Shown: one piece after another, positions 8,086 to 15,112 of the stretch | How positions within the stretch are numbered: the stretch's first letter is position 1 | How the letters are laid out: each line of letters opens with the position of its first letter | Assembly: GCA_002383285.1 (NCBI GenBank) | Contig: DFXU01000025.1 | Span: 8,521-32,654 of the forward strand | Length of the DNA stretch: 24,134 nucleotides | Reading direction: 5' to 3' | Source: Caryophanales bacterium UBA4100 | Lineage (GTDB): Bacteria > Bacillota > Bacilli > Paenibacillales > UBA4045 | Notes under the pieces: model-generated | What the model was told of the DNA's origin: nothing | The model's input: the letters and a program-made list of their open reading frames with translations, nothing else | Database searches by the model: none | Made by a program: the position numbers and the translations under genes

Positions 8086-8117
8086 CAAAAAAAATATACT
8101 CAAAAAGATGAGTATAT
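8086..8117 (-). terminator. Rho-independent terminator after the AEC permease gene
   Basis: On the minus strand, ATATACTCA pairs with TGAGTATAT (8117-8109 and 8102-8094) around a six-base loop. A run of eight T residues follows. It lies 24 bases after the stop of the minus-strand gene ending at 8141. Confidence 0.85.
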
Positions 8118-8140
8118 GAAATACTATCACAGATAACTAA

Positions 8141-9121
8141 TCACATGAGCTGCAGAACACCATACAGTACCGGCAGGATGACCACCAATAGTCCAGTGTT
8201 CACAACCCAGCTAGAATTGGCTAAATCCACATCTAACCCATACAATTTCGGGGGGATTAATGACATGAAGGCCGGAGGCATTACAGCCATAATGAGAATG
8301 GACTTCATCAGCATCCCATCGTATAGATTACCTAAGCCTAGAGCATAGGCAATGGGCAGGATGCAGATGGGTACCAGGATAAATTTTACTATAGATATCG
8401 AGAAGCTCTCCTTCAGGTACTTCTGTACAGCCATAAATCGCATATGATAACCTACAGGAATAACTAAGAGCAGAATAGACAGTGGTACCAGAATATTAAT
8501 AAGCATCTCGTAGAAATCTGGTCTTCCCATGGGAGAGAAGTTAAGTGATCCACCGATCACTATAGCCGAAAGTGCAGTTACTATGAAGGGATCCGCGAAT
8601 ATTCTCAGTCTGTGTGGTTTGCCTAACGACTGCCTTTGTTCCTTACTCCCATATGCCTTAGCCATTGGAAATGCGACAGCATAATAAATGAACTCCTCCA
8701 GCAATCTTAACATCGTTACGAATACAAGGCTTTGTTGTCCAAGGATCATAAAGCAGAATAGCGTCCCAAAGCTTCCCCAATTACAGAATGAACCCGAAAC
8801 GAACATAGAGCCCGTACTCTTACGATCCAATTTCAGAACCTTAGAGAATCCTACAGCAAATAATCCACCCAGAACTAGACACAGGATCCCAAGGATTGGG
8901 AGAAGATAGAGGCTCGCCTCCTGTACATCAACAATCCAGAAAACTCCAATGAGAACAAGTGGATTTAGAACTAGTAGAGCTGACTTCGTCATCCAATCTA
9001 TCGACTTCTCTATCGTTATTATCTCATTCGACCAGCTACCATGAGACAGCCAGTTCAGTGCTTTACCTAGTGCCAAGCCAACAATAATAATTGCAAATGA
9101 TAGTATAATCTTCTCGATGAT
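8141..9121 (-). CDS. AEC (auxin efflux carrier) family permease with apparent ATC start
   Basis: AEC transporters are ten-helix membrane carriers, typically for malonate and related anions. The hydrophobic pattern, the SGSFCNWGSFGTLFCFMILG segment and the C-terminal AVMPPAFMSL and NSSWVVNTGLL motifs fit the family. The first canonical start is TTG 9076 (311 residues), but it has no ribosome binding site and loses half of the first helix. The same frame continues upstream with IIEKIILSFAIIIVGLALGK, a proper first helix. A good AGGAG (9132-9128) lies six bases before ATC 9121, and a TAG at 9133-9131 closes the frame. No ATG, GTG or TTG occurs between. I therefore start at ATC 9121 (326 residues); a standard caller would give 9076. 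It sits 39 bases after the fructokinase gene, so probably the same transcript. Substrate unknown. Confidence 0.78.
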   Translation of the reverse strand: MIEKIILSFAIIIVGLALGKALNWLSHGSWSNEIITIEKSIDWMTKSALLVLNPLVLIGVFWIVDVQEASLYLLPILGILCLVLGGLFAVGFSKVLKLDRKSTGSMFVSGSFCNWGSFGTLFCFMILGQQSLVFVTMLRLLEEFIYYAVAFPMAKAYGSKEQRQSLGKPHRLRIFADPFIVTALSAIVIGGSLNFSPMGRPDFYEMLINILVPLSILLLVIPVGYHMRFMAVQKYLKESFSISIVKFILVPICILPIAYALGLGNLYDGMLMKSILIMAVMPPAFMSLIPPKLYGLDVDLANSSWVVNTGLLVVILPVLYGVLQLM

Positions 9122-9160
9122 GTCCCACTCCTAATTATTACAATAACAATAGGTTTTCTA

Positions 9161-10036
9161 CTATACTCCCAGTGCTCGCAGTCCCAGCGCCAACGAACCG
9201 CATAGTCCAGCATTGTCACCTAAGCCTGGTGGTACAATATATTCGTCAATTCCATCTAGGATCGCTGCAGCATTCACATATCCGTTTAGCTGTCTTAGTA
9301 CCTCCGTACGAATTAGCGGGAATAACTGCTCCTGCTTCATAACGCCTCCCCCCAGTATAACCTTCTTCGGAGATAGCATTAGGATGGTTCCCGCTACGGC
9401 TTGAGCGATATAGAAGGCTTCCATAGCCCATGCTGGATGATCAATCGGGAGCTCGCTACCCTTCAGCTTCCATCTGCGTTCAATAGCAGGCCCGGCTGCA
9501 ATTCCCTCTAGACAATCTCCATGGTATGGGCACCACCCTGCGAACTGATCATCAGGATGCCGTCTTGTCATTATATGTCCACCCTCTGGATGTACAAGAC
9601 CATGAACTAGCTTCCCCTCAGTGTATACTCCGAGTCCTACTCCCGTTCCTATTGTGTAATACACACAGCTATCTAAGCCTTTCGCTGCGCCCCATACCGC
9701 CTCACCGAGTGCTGCTGCATTGACATCCGTATCCCAGCCATATGGCACATCAAACTGCTCCTTCAGAGCACCAAGGAAATTATAGCCTGACCAGCCCGGC
9801 TTTGGTGTAGTCGTAACATGACCATATAACGGACTTGTAGGATCAATATTAATCGGACCGAAAGTCCCGACACCGATTGCTTCTACCCGCTTGTCCCGAA
9901 AGTATTCAATAACATTGGCCAATGTCTGTTCTGGCCGCTCTGTTGGAAAGCTAACACGATCTTCAATAACACCCTGCTCATTACCTATTCCACATACAAA
10001 CTTCGTTCCGCCTGCTTCGATTGCACCGATTTTCAT
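9161..10036 (-). CDS. ROK family fructokinase
   Basis: This 291-residue cytoplasmic sugar kinase probably phosphorylates fructose to fructose 6-phosphate. The N-terminal ATP-binding motif GAIEAGGTKFVCGIG is followed by FGPINIDP and the catalytic aspartate D104 in WDTDVNAAALGE. The ROK zinc site is seen as H154, C169, H172 and C175 (GWCPYHGDCLEG). These, with KPGWSGYN, match the ScrK/YdhR/GmuE fructokinase branch, though ROK kinases can act on other hexoses. ATG 10036 has TGGAGTG five to six bases upstream. It follows the sugar importer genes after a hairpin, with a TATAAT at 10089-10084, so it may have its own promoter. The neighbourhood suggests that it handles a hexose brought in by the importer; this is inference. 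Confidence 0.9.
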   Translation of the reverse strand: MKIGAIEAGGTKFVCGIGNEQGVIEDRVSFPTERPEQTLANVIEYFRDKRVEAIGVGTFGPINIDPTSPLYGHVTTTPKPGWSGYNFLGALKEQFDVPYGWDTDVNAAALGEAVWGAAKGLDSCVYYTIGTGVGLGVYTEGKLVHGLVHPEGGHIMTRRHPDDQFAGWCPYHGDCLEGIAAGPAIERRWKLKGSELPIDHPAWAMEAFYIAQAVAGTILMLSPKKVILGGGVMKQEQLFPLIRTEVLRQLNGYVNAAAILDGIDEYIVPPGLGDNAGLCGSLALGLRALGV

Positions 10037-10083
10037 ATGAACACTCCATTTTTTGTGATTTAGTAATTTCGGTCTCTTTGAAG

Positions 10084-10089
10084 ATTATA
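10084..10089 (-). promoter_or_regulatory. Possible -10 box upstream of the fructokinase gene
   Basis: A perfect TATAAT on the minus strand lies 48 bases before the fructokinase ATG. TTGACT occurs upstream but only 11 bases away, which is too close for a standard -35. It is therefore weak or regulator-dependent if used. Confidence 0.35.
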
Positions 10090-10113
10090 CTACATCTACT
10101 AGTCAAATAGTTA

Positions 10114-10141
10114 GAGGAGCTAACCGTTAAGTTAGCTCCTC
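10114..10141 (-). terminator. Hairpin after the RbsB-like gene, probable weak terminator
   Basis: GAGGAGCTAAC and GTTAGCTCCTC form a perfect 11-bp stem with a six-base loop, starting 23 bases past the stop of the binding-protein gene. On the minus strand it is followed by TAACTATTTG, a poor T-run. It may be a partial terminator or an mRNA-stabilising hairpin that separates the importer from the kinase. Confidence 0.6.
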
Positions 10142-10163
10142 CTCAAATCCATCTCATTTGTGA

Positions 10164-11135
10164 TTATTCGTACAGAACCGCCTTAATTTGTTCCTCATCC
10201 ATGTTCGATTTATCGTACCAATAAAATCCGGTATCAATGCTCTCAGGTACTTCTTTACCATTCATCGCATCTACAGCTGCTTTAACCGTTTCATATCCGA
10301 TTCCGATCGGGTTCTGAGTAATGGCTCCTGCCATCTTCCCACTGCGAATTGCATCTATCTGCGCTTTGCCTGAATCGTAGCCGATTACGACGATAGTAGC
10401 TTTGTTTAGCTCCGTTACCGCATTCAACACTCCGATCGCCGAGCCCTCATTAGCTCCAAAAAAACCTTTTAGCTTCGGATGAGCTTGCATGATCGCCTTA
10501 GCTAAGTCGGTTGACTTTAGGTGGTCACCACCACCATATTGGATATCTACAATCTTAATATTCGGGTACTTTTCTTCTATGCGGTTTTTGAAGCCATCCC
10601 GACGGTCGATGCCCGTTCGACTCGTTTGGTCATGGACGATTAATGCAACTTCGCCTTCCCCACCAATTAACTCGGCCATCTTATCAGCCGCTAACCCTGC
10701 AGCAGCTATATTATCTGTGGATGCAGTCGTTACGGGAATATCGCTGTCTACACCAGAGTCAAAAGCAATAATAGGAATATTCTTCTCTTGTGCTTTTTTT
10801 AGTAATGGAGTTGCTGCTTGACTATCTAGTGCAGCAAATCCAATAGCACTCGGGTTTTTATCCAAAGCTACCTGAAGCATCTCAATCTGCTTATCAACCT
10901 GTGTTTCAGACTCTGGACCTTCGAATGTAATCTTAACATTCAATTCTGCGGCTGCCTTCTCTGCGCCAATCTTCACTGCTTGCCAGAATTGGTGCTGGAA
11001 CCCTTTGGATATAACAGGAATATAAATTTCTGCATCTGAATCCCCGCTATTGCTTGAAGTGTTATTGGAACCACAACCGCTCAATACAAGAATGGCTACC
11101 AGGACCAATGCTAAGACCATTACCCACTTTTTCAT
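10164..11135 (-). CDS. Sugar ABC importer substrate-binding lipoprotein (RbsB-like)
   Basis: This 323-residue extracytoplasmic binding protein delivers a sugar to the importer encoded just upstream. The signal peptide ends in a lipobox, LSGC, with C21 the lipidated cysteine, then a Ser/Asn-rich linker. The remainder is a type-1 periplasmic-binding-protein fold (Peripla_BP_4): FQHQFWQAVKIGAEKAA, DKQIEMLQ, IPIIAFDSG, IVHDQTSRTGIDRRDGF and VVIGYDSG. Family members bind ribose, allose, xylose, galactose or autoinducer-2; the ligand cannot be told from sequence. ATG 11135 has GGGGAG nine bases upstream. It is third in an A-C-B operon, and is paralogous to the anchored binding protein at 14122-15105, with matching EQIR/KQIE, IDSG/FDSG and IDTG segments. 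Confidence 0.92.
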   Translation of the reverse strand: MKKWVMVLALVLVAILVLSGCGSNNTSSNSGDSDAEIYIPVISKGFQHQFWQAVKIGAEKAAAELNVKITFEGPESETQVDKQIEMLQVALDKNPSAIGFAALDSQAATPLLKKAQEKNIPIIAFDSGVDSDIPVTTASTDNIAAAGLAADKMAELIGGEGEVALIVHDQTSRTGIDRRDGFKNRIEEKYPNIKIVDIQYGGGDHLKSTDLAKAIMQAHPKLKGFFGANEGSAIGVLNAVTELNKATIVVIGYDSGKAQIDAIRSGKMAGAITQNPIGIGYETVKAAVDAMNGKEVPESIDTGFYWYDKSNMDEEQIKAVLYE

Positions 11136-11236
11136 CTCATAATCTCCCCTTACCGTTTTTTTGTATGTTAACTCCTTCAGGAGGTCATACCGACCGTTAA
11201 TGTATCGAGCAGTCGTACCTGGTTAATCGGTTGTTC

Positions 11237-12229
11237 CTAATTGCTTTTCTTTCTTCGTAATATGTCTGCATACACCGCCAGAATGATGACGAAGCCAACA
11301 ACCACGGTCTGCCATTCCTGGGGAACTGACAAAATTCTCAAGCCGTTCGTTAATACACTCATGATTAAGGCACCTATCACTGTGCCGATAATCGTACCTT
11401 TACCTCCGCTAAGCGACGTCCCTCCTATAACAACTGCTGCAATGGCTTCTAGCTCATATCCCATACCTAATGCTGGTTGGGCAGAATTCAATCTTGAAGC
11501 CATTAGAATACCAGCGATTCCTGTGAAGGTACCTGTTATCGTGTAGATCAACACCTTCCAGAAGTGAACGTTAACCCCTGATAGCCGGGTAGCCTCTTCA
11601 TTACTGCCAATCGCAAAGTTGTATCGGCCAATGATTGTTCTCGATAGAATAATTCCTCCAATAATGGCAACAGCGAAGAAAATCAGAACCGCATTCGGAA
11701 TTTCGAAGCCAGGAATAATCCTGCCAATTACAGAGTCCTGAGATATCTTCGAGAAACCACTATCTTCTGCGAAGTAAATTGGCTTCGTTCCTGAGATAAC
11801 AAGCGCTAATCCCTTGGCAATCATCATCATCGCCAAGGTTGCAATAAATGGTGGAATATTCAGCTTCGCCACTGATAAACCCGAGAGCATCCCACAGAAG
11901 GCACCGGTTAATATTCCCCCTAGAATGCCAATTGGAACTGGGAGCCCGAAGAAGGTAATGAACACACCTGTCATCACCGCGCTCAGCGTCATTACTGTTC
12001 CCACAGACAAGTCAATTCCACCTGTAATAATGACGAAGGTTGAGCCTAGGGCAAGCACCCCAATGACCGCTGTAGAGAGCAGAATTCCTACAACATTCGA
12101 GAATTGAAAGAAATTGCTCGAGGATAAGGAGAATACTAGGACCAGCAGGATCAAGCTAGCAAATGCCAGGACCTGCTGAAGAGCTCCTGATTTAATGATT
12201 TGATCACGTTTTTCTGTAATGAGATTCAT
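11237..12229 (-). CDS. Sugar ABC importer permease (RbsC-like)
   Basis: This 330-residue membrane protein has about eight to ten helices of the BPD_transp_2 family, usual for RbsC. Diagnostic stretches are LALGSTFVIITGGIDLSVG, GRYNFAIGSNEEATRLSGV, and ELEAIAAVVIGGTSLSGGKG, which contains the EAA-type coupling loop that contacts the ATPase. ATG 12229 is preceded by GGGGGGAA. It lies 20 bases after the ATPase gene. A 101-bp gap separates it from the binding-protein gene; this holds a CTCC/GGAG mini-hairpin and an imperfect ACCGA..TTAA/TTAATCGGT inverted repeat, and could help raise binding-protein expression by stabilising the mRNA. Confidence 0.93.
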   Translation of the reverse strand: MNLITEKRDQIIKSGALQQVLAFASLILLVLVFSLSSSNFFQFSNVVGILLSTAVIGVLALGSTFVIITGGIDLSVGTVMTLSAVMTGVFITFFGLPVPIGILGGILTGAFCGMLSGLSVAKLNIPPFIATLAMMMIAKGLALVISGTKPIYFAEDSGFSKISQDSVIGRIIPGFEIPNAVLIFFAVAIIGGIILSRTIIGRYNFAIGSNEEATRLSGVNVHFWKVLIYTITGTFTGIAGILMASRLNSAQPALGMGYELEAIAAVVIGGTSLSGGKGTIIGTVIGALIMSVLTNGLRILSVPQEWQTVVVGFVIILAVYADILRRKKSN

Positions 12230-12249
12230 ATTGTTCCCCCCATGTAAAT

Positions 12250-13755
12250 CTAAGCGCTTCGTTGTGTGGCTAAACTCATAATGGCTTCCTGTGTAGCTTC
12301 ATCACGATGCAGAATGCCCGTTATTCTACCTTCACACATGACCGCAATCCTATGGCTCATTCGTAATATCTCTGGAAGCTCCGACGAGATCATAATGATC
12401 GATTTACCCTGCTCGGCTAATTCATTCAATAGCTTATATATTTCACTCTTGGCTCCAATGTCGATACCCCGTGTCGGTTCGTCGAAGATCAGAATCTCAC
12501 AATCCTTCGTTAGCCACTTGCCAATGACGACCTTCTGTTGATTCCCACCTGACAAATATTTAACCTCTTGATGAATAGTGGGTGTCTTGACCTTTAAAGC
12601 CTTAACAACATCATTGGATACCTGTATCATCTTCTTCTCATTGACCCATCCAAACCAATTTGTGAATTTGTGAAAGGAAGCCATCGCAATATTCATCTTC
12701 ACATCCATTTCGACCATACAGCCATAATGCTTGCGATCCTCCGACAAATAGCCAATTCCCTGCTTTACCGCTTGATAAGGACTGTTGATGCTGATACTCT
12801 TCCCCGCTACGGATAATTGTCCTGAGTCGATTGGATCCGCACCGAAGATGGCCCTAGCCACCTCTGTTCGTCCAGCACCGACCAAGCCAGCAAGCCCCAG
12901 AATTTCACCCTTCTTTAGGTCGAAGCTAATGTCTTTGAGTACTCTCCCCCGATTCAAATTCCGAACCTCTAGAACATTTGGCAAATCCTCATCTAGCTTT
13001 AATGCCTTAGAGGATTGATATATTTCTCGACCCACCATCATCGATATAATCTGTTCAATTGTGACCGCAGCAGTATCAACCGTATCAATATAGCCGCCAT
13101 CACGCATAACCGTGATTCGGTCCGTGATCTGCTTCAGCTCATTCATCCGATGAGAGATGTAAACAATACCAACTCCATTGGTTCTTAATTGCTGAATGAT
13201 TTGGAATAAATCATTGATTTCTGCATCGCTCAATGCGGCTGTAGGTTCATCCATAATCAGGACCTCAGCATTAAAGGATAATGCCTTAGCAATCTCCACC
13301 ATCTGCTGCTTGGCCACAGTCAACTCTGAGATAAGCGTGCGTGGATTCATTGGAGGTAGATTTAATCGACTAAACAATTGTTGGGTTTGTTCATTGATCT
13401 CTCTCTCATCAAGTAGAAGGTTAAAGTATTTACGTGGTTCTCTGCCGATGTATATATTCTGAGCGATTGTTAAATCGGCAGCCAGATTGAGTTCCTGATG
13501 GATAATACTGATTCCCATATCTTGAGCAGCCTTCGTGTTAGCAATGTGAACCTCTTGTCCCTTAACCCGAATATGACCCGCATCCTTCTGATACACACCG
13601 GTGAGTACCTTCATTAAGGTCGACTTCCCTGCGCCATTCTCTCCCACCAATGCGTGCACTTCACCGGCTCGTAAGTCGAACTGACAATCGATCAAAGCAC
13701 GTACACCGGGAAAAGCTTTATCTATTCCAGTCATCGACACTAGCATGTCACTCAT
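12250..13755 (-). CDS. Sugar ABC importer ATPase with two ABC domains (RbsA-like)
   Basis: This 501-residue double-ATPase powers the RbsC-like permease. The first domain has an intact Walker A, GENGAGKST (38-46), the signature-like LTVAKQQMVEIAKAL and Walker B VLIMDEPTAAL. The second has the degenerate loop GLVGAGRTE, signature YLSGGNQQKV and LIFDEPTRGID. This asymmetry is normal for RbsA/MglA/XylG. The open frame extends to ATG 13800, but the predicted promoter would start transcription near 13795, and only ATG 13755 has a ribosome binding site (AGGGGGA, six bases away), so I use 13755. It is the first gene of the importer operon. Confidence 0.93.
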   Translation of the reverse strand: MSDMLVSMTGIDKAFPGVRALIDCQFDLRAGEVHALVGENGAGKSTLMKVLTGVYQKDAGHIRVKGQEVHIANTKAAQDMGISIIHQELNLAADLTIAQNIYIGREPRKYFNLLLDEREINEQTQQLFSRLNLPPMNPRTLISELTVAKQQMVEIAKALSFNAEVLIMDEPTAALSDAEINDLFQIIQQLRTNGVGIVYISHRMNELKQITDRITVMRDGGYIDTVDTAAVTIEQIISMMVGREIYQSSKALKLDEDLPNVLEVRNLNRGRVLKDISFDLKKGEILGLAGLVGAGRTEVARAIFGADPIDSGQLSVAGKSISINSPYQAVKQGIGYLSEDRKHYGCMVEMDVKMNIAMASFHKFTNWFGWVNEKKMIQVSNDVVKALKVKTPTIHQEVKYLSGGNQQKVVIGKWLTKDCEILIFDEPTRGIDIGAKSEIYKLLNELAEQGKSIIMISSELPEILRMSHRIAVMCEGRITGILHRDEATQEAIMSLATQRSA

Positions 13756-13801
13756 GTTCGTCCCCCTCTCATCATCCACTGCATTAGCATCCTTGTTCAT
13801 A

Positions 13802-13830
13802 AGTGTAAGATGGATAGGATCGAAGTTGAA
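13802..13830 (-). promoter_or_regulatory. Predicted activator-dependent promoter of the sugar importer operon
   Basis: TTCAAC (13830-13825) and TACACT (13807-13802) lie 17 bases apart on the minus strand. The -35 matches the consensus poorly, as expected of a promoter needing an activator, and it abuts the proximal direct repeat. Transcription would begin near 13795, giving a leader of about 40 bases before ATG 13755. Confidence 0.45.
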
Positions 13831-13864
13831 TTGAATATCTTACATAAATACTTGAATATCTTAC
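13831..13864 (-). promoter_or_regulatory. Two 13-bp direct repeats 21 bp apart, candidate AraC-type operator
   Basis: GTAAGATATTCAA occurs twice without mismatch on the minus strand (13864-13852 and 13843-13831). The centre-to-centre distance of 21 bp is two helical turns, the arrangement used by AraC-family activators with two helix-turn-helix units. The proximal copy is adjacent to the predicted -35 of the importer operon. The likely binder is the YesN-type regulator encoded at 16884-18497; this is inference. Confidence 0.65.
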
Positions 13865-14121
13865 TCTAAATTAGAATTGCATCATTGAAATTCACCCTGA
13901 TTGTCCTGCATGCAACCTCATACTCTTTAAGGCGGATTAGTTCCTGTGAGTAGGAAATGTCGTGTTAGCAGGCAGCTTGAGTGTAGGAATGTTACTGTAA
14001 ACAGGAAAATAGAGGTCCTAAGAGCCTCTACAGAGTGGGATTCGAGCAGATGTGTGTGAATAGAGGTCCATTATCAACCTTATTAGCTAATCTTGCTGTC
14101 GTAATCTTAATAAAAAAAAGA
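13865..14121. other. Intergenic region between the sensor and importer operons
   Basis: No open frame of note is seen. The region contains an 11-bp direct repeat, AATAGAGGTCC (14008-14018 and 14059-14069), a small terminator-like hairpin (14010-14030) and a TTCCTGT/ACAGGAA inverted pair far apart. I found no convincing cre site here. The operator and promoter for the importer lie to its left. Confidence 0.5.
14006..14030 (-). terminator. Possible terminator of the sensor operon
   Basis: TAGAGG and CCTCTA form a six-bp stem with a nine-base loop on the minus strand, followed by TTTTCC. It lies about 90 bases after the stop of the anchored binding-protein gene. A T-run (TCTTTTTTTT) also follows that stop directly but has no good stem before it. 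Confidence 0.4.
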
Positions 14122-15105
14122 CTACTTCTCCACAAAGGGAAAAAGCAGCTTCTGATTCTCATCCATATACATATTGTCCTTCGTAATAATCACTGAGCCT
14201 GTATCAATTATCTCGGGAACACGTTGCTTATTTAGCGCTTCTACTGCCGTCTTGATACCCAAGTAACCCATATTAAATGGCTTCTGAACTACGGTTGCTT
14301 GCATCACACCCTCTTCAAGCAGCTTGACTTCATTAATCGAGCTATCGAACCCAACTAATTGGATCTGGCCAGCTAATCCCAAGTCACGTATGGCTTTTCC
14401 TGCACCCACTGTCGAGGTCTCATTCAATCCGACAATTCCCCGTAGATCATTGTGCTTTTCTGAGAGCTCTTTGGTGATCTGATATGCCTTTTCTTCAACA
14501 CCATCGCTGTAATAAGTACCCATTACAGTAATTCCTGCTTCTTCTAGGCTAGCCAGTACACCACCCTCTCTATCTATTTGGGTTGCAGTCCCTTGTACAA
14601 AGCTGATAATGGCCACCTTGGCATTTGCCTCTAATTGATCCGCCATGGCTCTACCTGCTTTTCTTCCTGCTTCGAAGTTATTAGTTGCTATAAAGCTGTC
14701 CGCAACATCACTGTTAATTCCTGAATCAATCGAGATAAGCGATATACCACTTTTCTTGGCGGCTAATGCCACTGGAACCAGTCGATTATAATCCGTTGCT
14801 GCCATTACAATCGCATCTGGACGGGCGTTGATCGCTTCATCAATTAAGCGAATTTGCTCATCGATCTCCGATTCATTAGGTGGTCCTGTGACGGTTACAT
14901 CGACATCAAATTCTTTGGCTGCCACTTCAACACCATCAATCAACACCTGCCAGAATTCCATACTTGGCTCCATGGATTTTATCACAACTGTAATTTCATA
15001 TTTATGTTTCATGATATTACCTGGAAGGAAGCCTAAACCTTTATAGCCAACGAATACAAAAGTGATAATAAGCATCAGTATGATGATCCACTTCAACCAT
15101 TTCAT
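14122..15105 (-). CDS. Membrane-anchored sugar-binding protein, probable sensor subunit
   Basis: This protein of about 327 residues has a Peripla_BP_4 fold like the RbsB-type protein, but it starts with a plain membrane segment (MKWLKWIIILMLIITFVFVG) and lacks a lipobox cysteine, so it should stay anchored by its N-terminus. Binding-fold stretches are EFWQVLIDGVEVAAKEF, DEQIRLIDEAI, SLISIDSGINSD, GTATQIDREGG and LVGFDSS. It is the third gene after a YesN-type regulator and a sensor kinase, and no permease or ATPase is in its transcript. In Clostridium the anchored XylFII protein signals through LytS-YesN; the same role is inferred here. GGAGG (15122-15118) lies six bases before GTG 15111 and twelve before ATG 15105, so the start is one of these; the kinase stop is at 15113. 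Its ligand is probably that of the adjacent importer. Confidence 0.85.
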   Translation of the reverse strand: MKWLKWIIILMLIITFVFVGYKGLGFLPGNIMKHKYEITVVIKSMEPSMEFWQVLIDGVEVAAKEFDVDVTVTGPPNESEIDEQIRLIDEAINARPDAIVMAATDYNRLVPVALAAKKSGISLISIDSGINSDVADSFIATNNFEAGRKAGRAMADQLEANAKVAIISFVQGTATQIDREGGVLASLEEAGITVMGTYYSDGVEEKAYQITKELSEKHNDLRGIVGLNETSTVGAGKAIRDLGLAGQIQLVGFDSSINEVKLLEEGVMQATVVQKPFNMGYLGIKTAVEALNKQRVPEIIDTGSVIITKDNMYMDENQKLLFPFVEK

Positions 15106-15112
15106 CTGCACA

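Noticed and set aside
12250..13800. ATG 13800 as the start of the importer ATPase
   Set aside because: It has no ribosome binding site and would lie at or before the predicted transcription start; ATG 13755 has a good site.
13801..14121. Possible catabolite-responsive (cre) site before the importer operon
   Set aside because: I scanned for a TGNAANCGNTNNCA-like palindrome and found none with the central CG and both arms.
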